From Ferrimonas sediminum (GTDB lineage: Bacteria; Pseudomonadota; Gammaproteobacteria; Enterobacterales; Shewanellaceae), in the NCBI RefSeq assembly GCF_900100175.1, contig NZ_FNEM01000013.1:1-64000 (forward strand): 64,000 nt of DNA. The letters run 5' to 3'. Position 1 is the first letter of the stretch, and each line of letters begins with the position of its first letter. Of this stretch, positions 9,409 through 19,351 are shown one piece after another. Made by a program: the position numbers and the translations under genes. The notes beneath the pieces were generated by a model. The model made no database searches. It had not been told where the DNA came from and saw only the letters and a list, made by a program, of their open reading frames with translations.

Positions 9409-9440
9409 GAAAAAGACCACGCTTAGCGTGGTCTTTTTTT
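9409..9440. terminator. Bidirectional terminator
   Basis: Arms AAAAGACCACGC and GCGTGGTCTTTT around TTA, with T-runs in both directions. It separates the chemoreceptor gene from convergent dsbB. Confidence 0.92.
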
Positions 9441-9456
9441 ATTCTGCGTGCCTGAG

Positions 9457-10008
9457 TTAGTGGCAGCCGCCGCCACAGCATTCGCTGTTGGAAGCACTTT
9501 TTTTCAGACTGCTCAGCCAGAACAGCAGGCACAATAGCAGGTGTACACTGAAGACGGCAATCAGCCACTGGGCCATGGAAAAGCCGAGGAAGGACCAGGG
9601 GGAGTCACTGCAATCGCCGGTCGGCATAAACAACGATGGCAACCATTCATGCAGCGGCGCCCATGCGGGGAAGTTGGGAATGGCATCGCAGGTTGAACCA
9701 AACAGGGTTGGCGGTGCGGTCTGCTTGGCGTGAAGGGTCAGGTTCAGCGACAGGGCCCAGGCACTGGCGCCGGCCCAGCCGAGAAAGCCGAAGCGACGCA
9801 TCCAGAGAGAGGTTGGCGCAATGGCGGTGATCAGCGAGACGGCCATCAACGCCAACACGGCGATGCGTACGTAGATGCAGTAAACACAGGGCTTAAGTTC
9901 AAGAATATGCTGGAAAAACAGGGCTATCAGCTCTAACAGCAACGCAGAGCCTGCCAGCAGCAACCAGCTGCGGCGTTGAGTGGTGAATTGTTGAGCCTGG
10001 GTCAGCAT
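9457..10008 (-). CDS. dsbB: Disulfide bond formation protein DsbB
   Basis: 183-residue inner-membrane protein with four helices. Cys41-Cys44 (CVYC) in the first periplasmic loop and Cys107/Cys133 in the second match the two redox pairs of DsbB, which reoxidises DsbA and passes electrons to quinone. Odd feature: the cytoplasmic tail ends with CCGGGCH, a Cys/His cluster absent from E. coli DsbB that looks able to bind metal. The gene follows nhaB in the same direction with about 90 bases between, a pairing common in Vibrio and Shewanella. Confidence 0.93.
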   Translation of the reverse strand: MLTQAQQFTTQRRSWLLLAGSALLLELIALFFQHILELKPCVYCIYVRIAVLALMAVSLITAIAPTSLWMRRFGFLGWAGASAWALSLNLTLHAKQTAPPTLFGSTCDAIPNFPAWAPLHEWLPSLFMPTGDCSDSPWSFLGFSMAQWLIAVFSVHLLLCLLFWLSSLKKSASNSECCGGGCH

Positions 10009-10030
10009 TGGTGGTCCTTACTACACATCA

Positions 10031-10060
10031 AAAAAACGCCTCCGATTGTGGAGGCGTTTA
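10031..10060 (-). terminator. Hairpin between nhaB and dsbB
   Basis: AAAACGCCTCC and GGAGGCGTTT arms around the ATTGT loop, in the nhaB-dsbB gap. On the minus strand a T-run follows, so it may attenuate readthrough from nhaB into dsbB. Confidence 0.7.
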
Positions 10061-10097
10061 TTTGATATCGCAACAACTATTTGAAAATAGTTATCGT

Positions 10098-11690
10098 TTA
10101 ATGTCCTGAGACACCCATAGCGTTGGCTGCGGCTTCGGCGACGGTGTGATGGCCGATCCAGCCGATGTCGTAGAAGTAGGCAGTGAAGTGCTCCAGCAAA
10201 CCAAACTCAATGGTCGCCAGGCCCACCACAGACATCACAATGGTGTAGGGCAGTGCCAGAATCACCATTCGTCCGTAAGACAGGCGAATCAGGGGCGCCA
10301 GTGCCGAGGTCAGCAGAAACAGGAAGGCTGCCTGGCCGTTCGGTGTTGCAACCGATGGCAGGTTGGTACCGGTGTTGATGGCAACCGCCAGCATGTCGAA
10401 CTGGTCACGGGTAATCTTACCGTCCAGCAGTGCTGACTTCACTTCGTTGATGTACACGGTGCCGACGAACACGTTATCAGACACCATGGACAGCAAACCG
10501 TTGGCAATGAAGAACATCACCGCCTGAGTTTTGCCGCTGTAGGTCAGTACCCATTCGATAACCGGAGCAAACAGCCCCTGCTCGATGATTACGCCGACAA
10601 TGGAGAAGAAAACCGCCAGCAGCGCGGTGAAAGGCAGAGCCTCTTCAAACGCTTTACCGATGGAGTGTTCGTCGATGATGCCATTGAACGAGGTGGTCAG
10701 GATGATGACCGACAGACCAATCAGGCCGACGGCCGCCAGGTGCAGCGCCAGGCCAACGATCAACCAGACACCTACCAGCGCTTGAATGATCATCTGGGCG
10801 CGTTCTTTGTTGGTGCGGCGGCTGTCTTCGTACTCGGCGTAATCTTCCAAAATTTTACGAACAGAATCCGGCAGTTGCTCGCCGTAACCGACAATTTTGA
10901 ATCTCTCAACCAGGTAACAGGTCATCAGGCCGGCAATCAGTACCGGCATGGTAACCGGCATCATGCGCACGACAAACTCAGCAAACTGCCAGTTGGCCTG
11001 GGCGGCGATGATCAGGTTTTGAGGCTCACCCACCATGGTGCACACACCGCCAAGGGCAGTACCCACACCGGCGTGCATCATCAGGTTACGCAGGAAGCCA
11101 CGGAACTGCTCCAGGTCGTCTTTGCAGAGGTTTTCCTCTTCATCGTTGTTGTGGTCGTGGCTCTGATTGAAGTCTTTGCCGGATGCCACTTTGTGGTAGA
11201 TGGTGTAGAAACCCACCGCCACACTGATGATTACCGCAATTACTGTCAGTGCATCAAGGAAGGCAGACAGGAACGCGGAGAAGAAACAGAAAGCAAGTGA
11301 CAGCAAGGCCTTGGAGCGAACTTTAGTCACCAGTTTGGTAAAGATAAACAGCAACAACTGTTTCATGAAGAAGATGCCGGCGACCATGAAGATCAACAGC
11401 AGAATCACTTCAAGGTTGGCTTCCAGTTCATGCAGAACCGTTGCCGGTGAAGCCATGCCTATGGCGACGGCTTCAATGGCCAGAAGGCCACCGGGTTGGA
11501 GCGGGTAGCACTTCAGTGCCATTGCAAGGGTAAAGATGAATTCAATGACCAGCACCCAGCCTGCAACAAACGGATCGATTGCGAACAGTATGGGGTTGAT
11601 GATCAAAAACGCGATGATTGCTAGCTTATACCACTTAGGCGCCTGGCCTAGGAAGTTATGAAAAAAGGCTTGGCGTAAACTTAGTGCCAT
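10098..11690 (-). CDS. nhaB: Na+/H+ antiporter NhaB
   Basis: 530 residues, the size of E. coli and Vibrio NhaB, with the family start ([23 protein letters not shown]) and about a dozen membrane helices, including the stretch [19 protein letters not shown]. NhaB exports Na+ in exchange for protons and matters for salt and pH homeostasis. AGAGGAAAG lies before the ATG. It is divergent from fadR across about 300 bases, the conserved arrangement in enterics and marine relatives. dsbB follows in the same direction. Confidence 0.96.
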   Translation of the reverse strand: MALSLRQAFFHNFLGQAPKWYKLAIIAFLIINPILFAIDPFVAGWVLVIEFIFTLAMALKCYPLQPGGLLAIEAVAIGMASPATVLHELEANLEVILLLIFMVAGIFFMKQLLLFIFTKLVTKVRSKALLSLAFCFFSAFLSAFLDALTVIAVIISVAVGFYTIYHKVASGKDFNQSHDHNNDEEENLCKDDLEQFRGFLRNLMMHAGVGTALGGVCTMVGEPQNLIIAAQANWQFAEFVVRMMPVTMPVLIAGLMTCYLVERFKIVGYGEQLPDSVRKILEDYAEYEDSRRTNKERAQMIIQALVGVWLIVGLALHLAAVGLIGLSVIILTTSFNGIIDEHSIGKAFEEALPFTALLAVFFSIVGVIIEQGLFAPVIEWVLTYSGKTQAVMFFIANGLLSMVSDNVFVGTVYINEVKSALLDGKITRDQFDMLAVAINTGTNLPSVATPNGQAAFLFLLTSALAPLIRLSYGRMVILALPYTIVMSVVGLATIEFGLLEHFTAYFYDIGWIGHHTVAEAAANAMGVSGH

Positions 11691-11997
11691 AGCTTTCCTC
11701 TCTTATTTGTATATTTTTCGATTTTGTCGCACTCAGACGGACGATCATACTCGTTATTGGAGATAAGGTTAACTGACATTTAATATCAAAATTGTTTATC
11801 GATTTCTGAGAATGCTAAGGTTCGACCAGTTTTTTACAGTTAATCTGGCTGCAGATCCAGCAAACAGGTCGTGAAAGCTGTGGACGAGGTCAATTTGGGT
11901 AAATATTTGGGGATTGGATCTCATTTTTGAATTCAGGCTTTATTTGCTAAGATGGTTGAATTAAAAATCGTTCAAAAGTCGTAAGGCACCAGTGACT
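11691..11997. other. nhaB-fadR divergent intergenic region
   Basis: 307 AT-rich bases that must contain both divergent promoters. I see no unambiguous -35/-10 pair, operator or RNA element. Confidence 0.5.
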
Positions 11998-12708
11998 ATG
12001 ATAATAAAAGCGCAGAGTCCAGCAGGTTTTGCCGAAGAATATATCGTAAAATCTATCTGGAACAACAAGTTCGCGCCGGGGACCATCCTCCCTGCTGAGC
12101 GTGAATTGTCCGAGTTAATTGGGGTAACCCGGACCACGCTGCGAGAGGTGTTGCAACGTCTGGCTCGTGATGGTTGGTTAACCATTCAGCACGGCAAGCC
12201 CACTCGAGTGAATAACTTCTGGGAAACCTCCGGACTGAATATTCTGGAAACCATCGCCCGTCTGGATCAGGACGGTGTACCGGATTTGATGGATCAACTG
12301 CTGTCGGCCCGGACCAACATCAGCGCCATCTACATTCGAGGGGCCATTCGCTACAACCCGGTGCGCGCCCAAGAGGTGCTGTCGCAGTTGGTGGATGTTG
12401 AAGACGAAGCCGGCGCTTTTGCCGACTACGATTACAACCTCAACCACTCGTTGGCGATGTCGTCTGACAACCCGATCTATGCTCTTATTCTGAATGGCTT
12501 CCGTAGCCTTTACAGTCGAGTTGGTCGTTACTACTTTAGCCATGAGCCGGCCCGGGTTCTGGCCAGAGAGTTCTATCAGGATCTGCTGACCTGTGCCGAA
12601 AATGGCGATGCCGATTCGGTGCCGGCACTGGTACGTAAGTACGGTATCGAGTCCGGTAAGCTGTGGTTGCACATTCGGGCAGACATGCCGAAAGACATTG
12701 CCGAATAG
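11998..12708 (+). CDS. fadR: Fatty acid metabolism regulator FadR
   Basis: 236-residue GntR-family regulator, close to E. coli FadR throughout. The winged helix-turn-helix starts [15 protein letters not shown] and carries the recognition segment [21 protein letters not shown]. The C-terminal helical domain binds long-chain acyl-CoA, which releases DNA. FadR represses beta-oxidation genes and activates fabA/fabB. The ATG at 11998 gives the conserved N-terminus; a GTG two codons upstream is in frame. A likely FadR target site lies upstream of fadE in this window. A strong terminator follows. Confidence 0.97.
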   Translation: MIIKAQSPAGFAEEYIVKSIWNNKFAPGTILPAERELSELIGVTRTTLREVLQRLARDGWLTIQHGKPTRVNNFWETSGLNILETIARLDQDGVPDLMDQLLSARTNISAIYIRGAIRYNPVRAQEVLSQLVDVEDEAGAFADYDYNLNHSLAMSSDNPIYALILNGFRSLYSRVGRYYFSHEPARVLAREFYQDLLTCAENGDADSVPALVRKYGIESGKLWLHIRADMPKDIAE

Positions 12709-12720
12709 TGAGAGTCGATT

Positions 12721-12751
12721 AAAAAAGCCCGCAGAAGCGGGCTTTTTTTTT
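12721..12751. terminator. Bidirectional terminator, fadR and ycgB
   Basis: Arms AAAAAAGCCCGC and GCGGGCTTTTTT around AGAA. It lies between fadR and the convergent SpoVR-family gene. Confidence 0.93.
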
Positions 12752-12764
12752 GGCCGGAACGACC

Positions 12765-14270
12765 TCAGTCGGTTTTGGTTTGGCAACGACCTATGATCTC
12801 GGTACTGCCGTTATCCCGCTCCTCCTCCAGGTACACGTCGAAGCCCCAGAGCCGGTGCAGGTGCTTCATCACCTCATCCTTGCTGTCTGCCAGGGGAGCC
12901 CGGCTTTGAGGCAGGTAGCGCAGAGTCAGGGAGCGGTCACCACGAATCTTGACATCCCACACCTGAATATTGGGCTCCAGGTTCGACAGGTTATACTGTG
13001 CCGATAGGTTTTGCCGCAGTTCGCGGTAGCCCTCATCATTATGAATGGCCCCCACTTCCAGATAGCTCTTGCGATCGTCATCCTGAACCGTAAACAGTTT
13101 AAACTGGCGCATTACTTTGGGTGACAGATACTGGGAGATGAAACTTTCATCCTTGAAGTTGTTCATGGCGAAGTGCAGGGTATCGAGCCAGTCGCTGCCG
13201 GCGATCTCCGGGAACCAGCGCTTGTCTTCTTCATCCGGGGATTCGCAGATGCGGCGAATGTCCTGAAACATGGCAAATCCCAGAGCATAGGGGTTGATGC
13301 CACTGTAGTAGGGGCTGTTGTACTCCGGTTGCATTATCACATTGGTGTGGCTGAGCAGAAACTCCATAATGAAGCGCTCGGTGACTAAGCCTTCGTCATA
13401 CAGGTGATTCATGATGGTGTAGTGCCAGAACGTGGCCCAGCCTTCGTTCATCACCTGGGTCTGTTTTTGCGGATAGAAGTATTGTGCAATCTTTCGCACG
13501 ATGCGAACCACTTCCCGTTGCCAGGGTTCCAGCAATGGTGCGTTCTTCTCGATGAAGTAGAGCAGGTTTTCCTGTGGCTCGGACGGAAAGCGGGACTCCT
13601 GCTGATCGGTCTGCTCCGTCGGTGAGGCGGGCAGGGTACGCCACAGGTCGTTGACCTGGGACTGCAGGTAGGCTTCGCGCTCTTTCTGGCGCTGACGCTC
13701 TTCGCGCAGCGAGATCTCCGCCGGCCGTTTGTAACGGTCGACACCGAAATTCATCAGGGCGTGGCAGGAGTCGAGGATCTCCTCTACCGCATCGATGCCG
13801 TGGTGCTCTTCGCAGTCGCTGATGTAGTTTTTGGCAAACACCAGATAATCGATGATGGAGTCGGCATCGGTCCAGGTTTGAAACAGGTAGTTGCCCTTGA
13901 AGAAGCTGTTATGACCGTAGCTGGCGTGTGCCATCACCAATGCCTGCATGGTGATGGTGTTCTCCTCCATCAGATAGGCGATGCAGGGGTTGGAGTTAAT
14001 GACGATCTCATAGGCCAGCCCCATCTGCCCCCGCTTGTAGTTGCGTTCGGTATCGATGAATTTCTTACCGAAGGTCCAATGGGAGTAGCCGATGGGCATG
14101 CCGACGCTGGCATAGGCATCCATCATCTGCTCGGCAGAGATCACCTCAATCTGATTGGGGTAGGTGTCGAGCCGATACAGAGCGGCGATGCGCTCAATCT
14201 CCTGGTGATACTGGTCCAGAAGCTCAAAGGTCCAGTCTGGTCCGTCCGATAACACGGTCTTTTTGCTCAT
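12765..14270 (-). CDS. ycgB: SpoVR family protein YcgB
   Basis: 501-residue cytoplasmic SpoVR family member, starting with DGPDWTFELLDQYHQEIERIA and carrying the conserved YSHWTFGKKF and HASYGHNSFFKGNYLF blocks. In Bacillus SpoVR affects spore cortex; in enterics YcgB is linked with the kinase PrkA (YeaG) and YeaH in stress and stationary phase. Here all three form an operon in the order prkA-yeaH-ycgB, with gaps of 18 and 23 bases. Last gene of the unit, ended by the terminator shared with fadR. Confidence 0.95.
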   Translation of the reverse strand: MSKKTVLSDGPDWTFELLDQYHQEIERIAALYRLDTYPNQIEVISAEQMMDAYASVGMPIGYSHWTFGKKFIDTERNYKRGQMGLAYEIVINSNPCIAYLMEENTITMQALVMAHASYGHNSFFKGNYLFQTWTDADSIIDYLVFAKNYISDCEEHHGIDAVEEILDSCHALMNFGVDRYKRPAEISLREERQRQKEREAYLQSQVNDLWRTLPASPTEQTDQQESRFPSEPQENLLYFIEKNAPLLEPWQREVVRIVRKIAQYFYPQKQTQVMNEGWATFWHYTIMNHLYDEGLVTERFIMEFLLSHTNVIMQPEYNSPYYSGINPYALGFAMFQDIRRICESPDEEDKRWFPEIAGSDWLDTLHFAMNNFKDESFISQYLSPKVMRQFKLFTVQDDDRKSYLEVGAIHNDEGYRELRQNLSAQYNLSNLEPNIQVWDVKIRGDRSLTLRYLPQSRAPLADSKDEVMKHLHRLWGFDVYLEEERDNGSTEIIGRCQTKTD

Positions 14271-14293
14271 AGGCGATCCCCTTAATCCAGAAC

Positions 14294-15562
14294 TCAGGCC
14301 GGCTGCTTTTTGAATAGCTCTTTGAAGACCGGGAAGATGTCTTCTACCGAGCGAATGTGTTGCAGGGCAAAGTGGGGGTGCGCACCGACCAGGGATTCAT
14401 ATTCCCGCCACAGGGTCTGGTGCGCCCTGTTGGTGATTTCGATGTAGGTAAAATAGCGGCATAGCGGCAGCAGGGCATCGTCGAGGATCTGCCGGCACAG
14501 CGGCGAGTCGTCGGCCCAGTTGTCACCATCCGAGGCCTGGGCGGCGTAGATGTTCCACTGATCGGCCGGGTAGCGCTCCTTCTGAATCTCCGCCATCAAT
14601 TTCAGTGCGCTGGACACTATGGTGCCGCCTGTTTCCTGGCTGTAGAAGAATTCATGCTCATCCACCTCCTTGGCCTGGGTGTGGTGACGGATAAACACTA
14701 CGTCCAGTTCTTTGTAGGTGCGGGTCAGAAACAGGTACAACAGAATGTAGAAGCGTTTGGCGATATCTTTGGTGGCCTGGTCCATCGAGCCGGACACATC
14801 CATCAGGCAGAACATTACTGCCTTGGAGGTGGGCACCGCGCGCTTGGTGTAGTTGTTGTACTTGAGATCGAAGGTGTCAATAAAGGGCACCTTGCCAATC
14901 TTCTGTTCCAGCAGTTCGATCTCCTCCTGCAGTGCACGAATCTCTTCGGTGCTGGACCCTGGTGTGTCGGTCAGTTGCTGCAATCTGGCTTGTGCCTGTT
15001 TCAGCGCCCGGCGTTTACCGGCGGTCATGGCGGTACGCCGTGCCAGCGATTCTCTGAGTGAGCGTACGATGTGAATGTTGGCCGGAATGCCTTCGGAGGT
15101 GATGCCGGCACGAACGGTTTTGAACTCCACCATCTTGTCGAAGTTGTTCTTCTTAAGGTTGGGCAGCGCCAGATCATCAAACAGGATGTCCAGATACTCA
15201 TCCCGGGAGATTTCAAACACGAAATCGTCTGCCCCCTCGCCGCTGTTGGACGCCTGGCCCTGACCGGCACCGCCACCCCCGCCCTGGGGCGGACGTTCGA
15301 TGCGATCGCCCCGTTGAAACTGATCGTTGCCGGGGTGAACCATGCGCCGGTCTCCCCCCTTGCCGATGTGGAACACCGGCTCGGAAATGTTTTTGGTGGG
15401 GATGCTGATGCGCTCCCCACTGTCGACATCGGTGACACTGCGGTTAGTGACGGCGTCGGATACGGCCTGCTTAATCTGCCGCTTATAGCGGCGCAGGAAG
15501 CGCTGCCGATTAACGGTGCTCTTTCCTTTATTGTTGAGGCGCTTATCGATGAAGTGCGTCAT
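14294..15562 (-). CDS. yeaH: YeaH family protein (DUF444, VWA-like)
   Basis: 422 residues of the UPF0229/DUF444 family. A basic, Gly-rich N-terminal part (residues about 60-110) precedes a von Willebrand A-like domain with the metal-site motif MDVSGSMD. The enteric partner YeaG is the kinase PrkA, and the pair is induced by nitrogen starvation and the general stress sigma factor. Middle gene of prkA-yeaH-ycgB. The biochemical activity is unknown; VWA domains usually mediate protein contacts. Confidence 0.93.
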   Translation of the reverse strand: MTHFIDKRLNNKGKSTVNRQRFLRRYKRQIKQAVSDAVTNRSVTDVDSGERISIPTKNISEPVFHIGKGGDRRMVHPGNDQFQRGDRIERPPQGGGGGAGQGQASNSGEGADDFVFEISRDEYLDILFDDLALPNLKKNNFDKMVEFKTVRAGITSEGIPANIHIVRSLRESLARRTAMTAGKRRALKQAQARLQQLTDTPGSSTEEIRALQEEIELLEQKIGKVPFIDTFDLKYNNYTKRAVPTSKAVMFCLMDVSGSMDQATKDIAKRFYILLYLFLTRTYKELDVVFIRHHTQAKEVDEHEFFYSQETGGTIVSSALKLMAEIQKERYPADQWNIYAAQASDGDNWADDSPLCRQILDDALLPLCRYFTYIEITNRAHQTLWREYESLVGAHPHFALQHIRSVEDIFPVFKELFKKQPA

Positions 15563-15580
15563 AGACTTCCTCCCGCCGCT

Positions 15581-17515
15581 CTAGGATGACTTGCGTACCC
15601 TCAGGTACCATTCGGACAGCAGCCGCACCTGTTTCCGGGTGTAGCCTTTCTCCATCATCCGGTCGACAAAATCGTCGTGTTTTTGCTGCTCATCGGCCGA
15701 GGTTTTGGTGTTGAATGAGATCACCGGTAGCAGATCTTCGGTGTTGGAGAACATCTTCTTCTCGATAACGGTGCGCAGCTTTTCGTAGCTGACCCAGGCC
15801 GGGTTCTTGCCTGAGTTGTTGGCTCGTGCGCGCAACACAAAGTTGACGATTTCGTTTCGGAAATCCTTCGGGTTGCTGATGCCTGCGGGTTTTTCAATCT
15901 TCTCCAGCTCGGCATTCAGGGCGCCGCGGTCAAACAACTGTCCGGTCTCCGGATCCCGGTACTCCTGATCCTGAATCCAGAAGTCGGCGTAGGTGACGTA
16001 GCGGTCAAAGATGTTCTGGCCATACTCGGAGTAGGACTCCAGATACGCGGTCTGTATCTCTTTGCCAATGAACTCGACGTATTTGGGAATCAGGTAGCCT
16101 TTCAGGTGCTCGAGGTACCTCTCGGCCTGATCCTGAGGGAACTGCTCCCGCTCGATCTGTTTTTCCAGTACATAAAACAGGTGCACCGGGTTGGCTGCCA
16201 CTTCACTGTGGTCAAAGTTAAACACCCGGGAAAGAATCTTAAAGGCGAAGCGGGTCGACAGGCCGTTCATGCCCTCATCCACGCCAGCATAATCCTTGTA
16301 CTCCTGATGGGACTTGGCCTTAGGGTCAGTGTCTTTCAGGGTTTCGCCATCGTAGACCCGCATCTTGGAGTAGATGGAGGAGTTTTCCGGGTCTTTAAGG
16401 CGGGACAACACGCTGAACTGAGACAGGATGTCCAGTACGCTCGGGGCACATTGAGCATCACTCAGGTCGGAATTATCCAGTAACTTTTCATAGATCTTTT
16501 TCTCTTCGGATACGCGTAGGCAGTAAGGCACCTTGACGATGTAGACCCGATCCAAGAAGGCTTCATTGTTCTTGTTGTTGCGGAAAGTCTGCCACTCCGA
16601 TTCGTTGGAGTGCGCCAGGATGATGCCATTGAAAGGCAGTGCCGACAGGCCTTCGGTGCCGTTGTAGTTGCCTTCCTGGGTGGCAGTCAGAAGAGGGTGC
16701 AGCACCTTGATGGGCGCTTTAAACATCTCCACAAACTCCATCATCCCCTGGTTTGCCTTACACAGGGCGCCAGAGTAGGCGTAAGCATCGGCGTCGTCCT
16801 GGGCAAAGTGCTCCAGTTGCCGAATGTCGACTTTACCGACCAGAGACGAGATGTCTTGGTTATTTTCGTCCCCAGGCTCAGTTTTGGCGATGGCCAACTG
16901 ATCCAGAATTGATGGGTAGACCTTGACCACTTTGAACTTACTGATGTCGCCGCCGAATTCGTGCAACCGTTTGGCTGCCCAGGGGGATATGATGGTACGC
17001 AGGTAACGTTTGTTGATGTTGTATTCGTCCTGCAGGATGCTGCCGTCCTCTTCGAGATCGAACAGACACAAAGGGGAGTCGTTAACCGGACTGCGCTGTC
17101 CGTTAGCGGCGAGGACGTAGATCGGAATCTTGGACATCAACTTCTTCAGTTTTTCGGCCAGTGAGGATTTACCACCCCCCACCGGGCCCAGCAGGTACAG
17201 AATCTGTTTGGACTCCTCCAGCCCCTGGGCGGCGTGTTTGAGGTAGGCAACGATCTGTTCGATGGCCTCCTCCATGCCGTAAAATTCAGAAAACGCCGGA
17301 TAGCGCGGCACGACCCGGTTGGAAAAAATTCTCGATAACGCCGGATCCTGGGCGGTGTCGATCATCTGCGGCTCACCAATGGCCAGCAACAGCCGCTCTG
17401 ACGCGCTGCTGTAGACGCTGGGGTCCTTTTTGCACAACTGGAGATAATCCTGAATGCTCATCTCTTCGTCGCGCGTCTGTTCGTAACGCTGTTGATAGTG
17501 CTGAAAAATAGTCAT
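15581..17515 (-). CDS. prkA: PrkA family serine protein kinase / AAA+ ATPase
   Basis: 644 residues matching PrkA (YeaG): an N-terminal AAA domain with Walker A GPVGGGKSS near residues 111-119, and a C-terminal PrkA domain (about 390-640) with AFKILSRVFNFD. Bacillus PrkA phosphorylates proteins and was more recently described with ATP-dependent protease activity. First gene of the stress operon with yeaH and ycgB. A sigma-54 site as in some relatives was searched for by eye upstream and not found. Confidence 0.95.
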   Translation of the reverse strand: MTIFQHYQQRYEQTRDEEMSIQDYLQLCKKDPSVYSSASERLLLAIGEPQMIDTAQDPALSRIFSNRVVPRYPAFSEFYGMEEAIEQIVAYLKHAAQGLEESKQILYLLGPVGGGKSSLAEKLKKLMSKIPIYVLAANGQRSPVNDSPLCLFDLEEDGSILQDEYNINKRYLRTIISPWAAKRLHEFGGDISKFKVVKVYPSILDQLAIAKTEPGDENNQDISSLVGKVDIRQLEHFAQDDADAYAYSGALCKANQGMMEFVEMFKAPIKVLHPLLTATQEGNYNGTEGLSALPFNGIILAHSNESEWQTFRNNKNNEAFLDRVYIVKVPYCLRVSEEKKIYEKLLDNSDLSDAQCAPSVLDILSQFSVLSRLKDPENSSIYSKMRVYDGETLKDTDPKAKSHQEYKDYAGVDEGMNGLSTRFAFKILSRVFNFDHSEVAANPVHLFYVLEKQIEREQFPQDQAERYLEHLKGYLIPKYVEFIGKEIQTAYLESYSEYGQNIFDRYVTYADFWIQDQEYRDPETGQLFDRGALNAELEKIEKPAGISNPKDFRNEIVNFVLRARANNSGKNPAWVSYEKLRTVIEKKMFSNTEDLLPVISFNTKTSADEQQKHDDFVDRMMEKGYTRKQVRLLSEWYLRVRKSS

Positions 17516-18132
17516 GTCTCTCCCCCTGAATCCAGATTAGCTGTCCCTGCGGAGTTGGATTTCATCCCGTTTCCCAGATTTAAGCGTAGACCCTATATTT
17601 CGAGAGTGAACAGCAAACCTTAGATTTTTAAGATGAAATATTTAATCGGTTTTCCCGTTGAATGTCCGGTGTCAACCAGCCTATACCTATAAGACCCTGG
17701 CTTTCGCACCGCGGTTTCATCTTTATACGCACACCAGCGTCGAGGGATTGGCTTTTTTTTATTCGACTGCAGCGTGATGACGGGGTAGGAGTAAGAAAAA
17801 AATGCCTGAATATTAGGCTCTTGTAGTTTTTATTGATTTACAATGTTGGTTTGTGTGAAATTCCAATTATTTCAAATAATTGCTTTGCTGGAGTCACACC
17901 GGTGGGGGCATAGGAAGTGCCGTGATGATCCAGCCGTTGTGGAACGCGCCTCGTTCGAGATGGTCTCTACTTGCGCCAAGTGGCGTGGCAACCATTCGCT
18001 GGAGCAGTGGCAGTGTGGCCAATCAGTATGATGCATGCCCGGTTGGGTATCGGGTGATCCTGACCTCTTCTTAAATCGGCTAGGCGAGTCGCAATGGACG
18101 TCGCTGGCGTCAACCATTAAGCCTCAGCAACG
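17516..18132. other. Intergenic region, prkA to sodB
   Basis: About 620 bases with no supportable gene. Short open frames on both strands lack ribosome sites and family features. The left third must hold the prkA operon promoter (minus strand). I see nothing else definite. Confidence 0.5.
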
Positions 18133-18160
18133 AAAAAAGGGAGCCATAAGGCTCCCTTTC
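18133..18160 (-). terminator. Terminator of sodB
   Basis: On the minus strand, AAAGGGAGCC and GGCTCCCTTT pair around TTAT and run into a T-tract, 20 bases after the sodB stop. Confidence 0.9.
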
Positions 18161-18179
18161 GGTATCAGAGGTCTACGGC

Positions 18180-18764
18180 TTAGGCGCCGAAGTTCTGGTT
18201 CACAAAGTCCCAGTTTACCAGGGCCCAGAAGCCCTTCATGTAGTCTGGACGAACATTGCGGTAGTCGATGTAGTAGGCGTGTTCCCACAGGTCGACAGTC
18301 AACAGTGGTGTAACGCCATCTTCGGTCAAGGGCGTTGCCGCATTGCTGGTGTTGACGATGGCCAGGCTGCCGTCGGCGTTTTTCACCAACCAGGTCCAGC
18401 TGGAGCCGAAGTTATTGATGGCGGAATCGGTAAACTTGGCTTTGAACTCTTCGAAAGAGCCAAAGCTGGCGTTAATGGCGTCGGCGATGGCGCCGGTGGC
18501 CGCACCGCCAGCATTCGGAGCCAGACAGTGCCAGTAGAAGGTATGGTTCCAGATCTGGGCGGCGTTGTTGAACACCCCACCAGTGGAAGATTTTACAATA
18601 TCTTCCAAAGACTTACCGGCAAACTCGGTACCTTCAATCAGGCCGTTCAGCTTGACCACATAGGTGTTGTGGTGCTTACCATGGTGAAAATCCAGGGTTT
18701 CGGCAGAAATGTGAGGTTCTAGCGCGTCCTTAGCATAAGGAAGGGCAGGTAGTTCGAATGCCAT
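18180..18764 (-). CDS. sodB: Superoxide dismutase [Fe]
   Basis: 194 residues, the length of FeSOD. Metal ligands fit the family: His27 in [11 protein letters not shown], a His in WNHTFYWHC, and Asp/His in [13 protein letters not shown]. The iron form is suggested by the overall likeness to E. coli SodB. It converts superoxide to oxygen and hydrogen peroxide in the cytoplasm. It is divergent from grxD, an arrangement also seen in Shewanella and Vibrio, and both relate to iron and oxidative stress. Confidence 0.96.
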   Translation of the reverse strand: MAFELPALPYAKDALEPHISAETLDFHHGKHHNTYVVKLNGLIEGTEFAGKSLEDIVKSSTGGVFNNAAQIWNHTFYWHCLAPNAGGAATGAIADAINASFGSFEEFKAKFTDSAINNFGSSWTWLVKNADGSLAIVNTSNAATPLTEDGVTPLLTVDLWEHAYYIDYRNVRPDYMKGFWALVNWDFVNQNFGA

Positions 18765-18953
18765 TTGCGTTCTCCATTTAGCTGTTTAGCTGTTGGTTTT
18801 TGTTCCGTATGCTAGCTATTGTACTCGCTTAACTTGTGACGTGCATCATGTTATCAATTGATTGAATTGGCCGGGGCCATCGAAAAAATACATTGGGGTT
18901 TCGTTGCACTTTTTATAGAATGAGGATCAAGATCACTACCAAACGTGGTAACC

Positions 18954-19292
18954 ATGGAAACCCTAGACAAGATTAAATCCCAAATCGCCGAAAACCCAAT
19001 CATCCTGTACATGAAAGGCTCTCCCAAGCTGCCGAGCTGTGGTTTTTCCGCTCAGGCTTCTCAGGTCCTGGTTAACTGCGGAGAGGCATTTGCCTATGTT
19101 GATATTCTGCAAAACCCTGACATTCGCACTGAACTGCCTAAGTTCGCCAACTGGCCAACCTTCCCTCAGCTATGGGTAGAGGGTGAGCTGATCGGTGGCT
19201 GTGACATCATCATGGAGATGGCTCAAAAAGGTGAACTTCAGTCTCTGGTCGCGGAAACTGCAGCAAAGTACAAGAAGGAAGACGCCGAGTAA
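18954..19292 (+). CDS. grxD: Monothiol glutaredoxin Grx4
   Basis: 112 residues with the CGFS active site in KGSPKLPSCGFSAQA and the glutathione-binding WPTFPQLWVEGELIGGCDI. Monothiol glutaredoxins bind a [2Fe-2S] cluster with glutathione and hand it to iron-sulfur targets, often together with BolA. ATG 18954 is taken as start; an in-frame GTG three codons upstream is possible, and neither has a strong ribosome site. Monocistronic, ended by a strong hairpin. Confidence 0.95.
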   Translation: METLDKIKSQIAENPIILYMKGSPKLPSCGFSAQASQVLVNCGEAFAYVDILQNPDIRTELPKFANWPTFPQLWVEGELIGGCDIIMEMAQKGELQSLVAETAAKYKKEDAE

Positions 19293-19310
19293 GGTGTTTG
19301 ACCGAATACT

Positions 19311-19338
19311 AAAAAGGGCGCCGAATGGCGCCCTTTTT
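19311..19338. terminator. Bidirectional terminator after grxD
   Basis: Arms AAAAAGGGCGCC and GGCGCCCTTTTT around GAAT, between convergent grxD and the antiporter gene. Confidence 0.93.
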
Positions 19339-19351
19339 ACTGCGTGGGTGA

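Noticed and set aside
17516-17760. Sigma-54 promoter for prkA, as in some enterics
   Set aside because: No GG/GC pair with the required spacing was found on the minus strand.
17843-18313. Several 60-90 codon frames between prkA and sodB
   Set aside because: No ribosome sites, mutually overlapping on both strands, and one runs through the sodB terminator.
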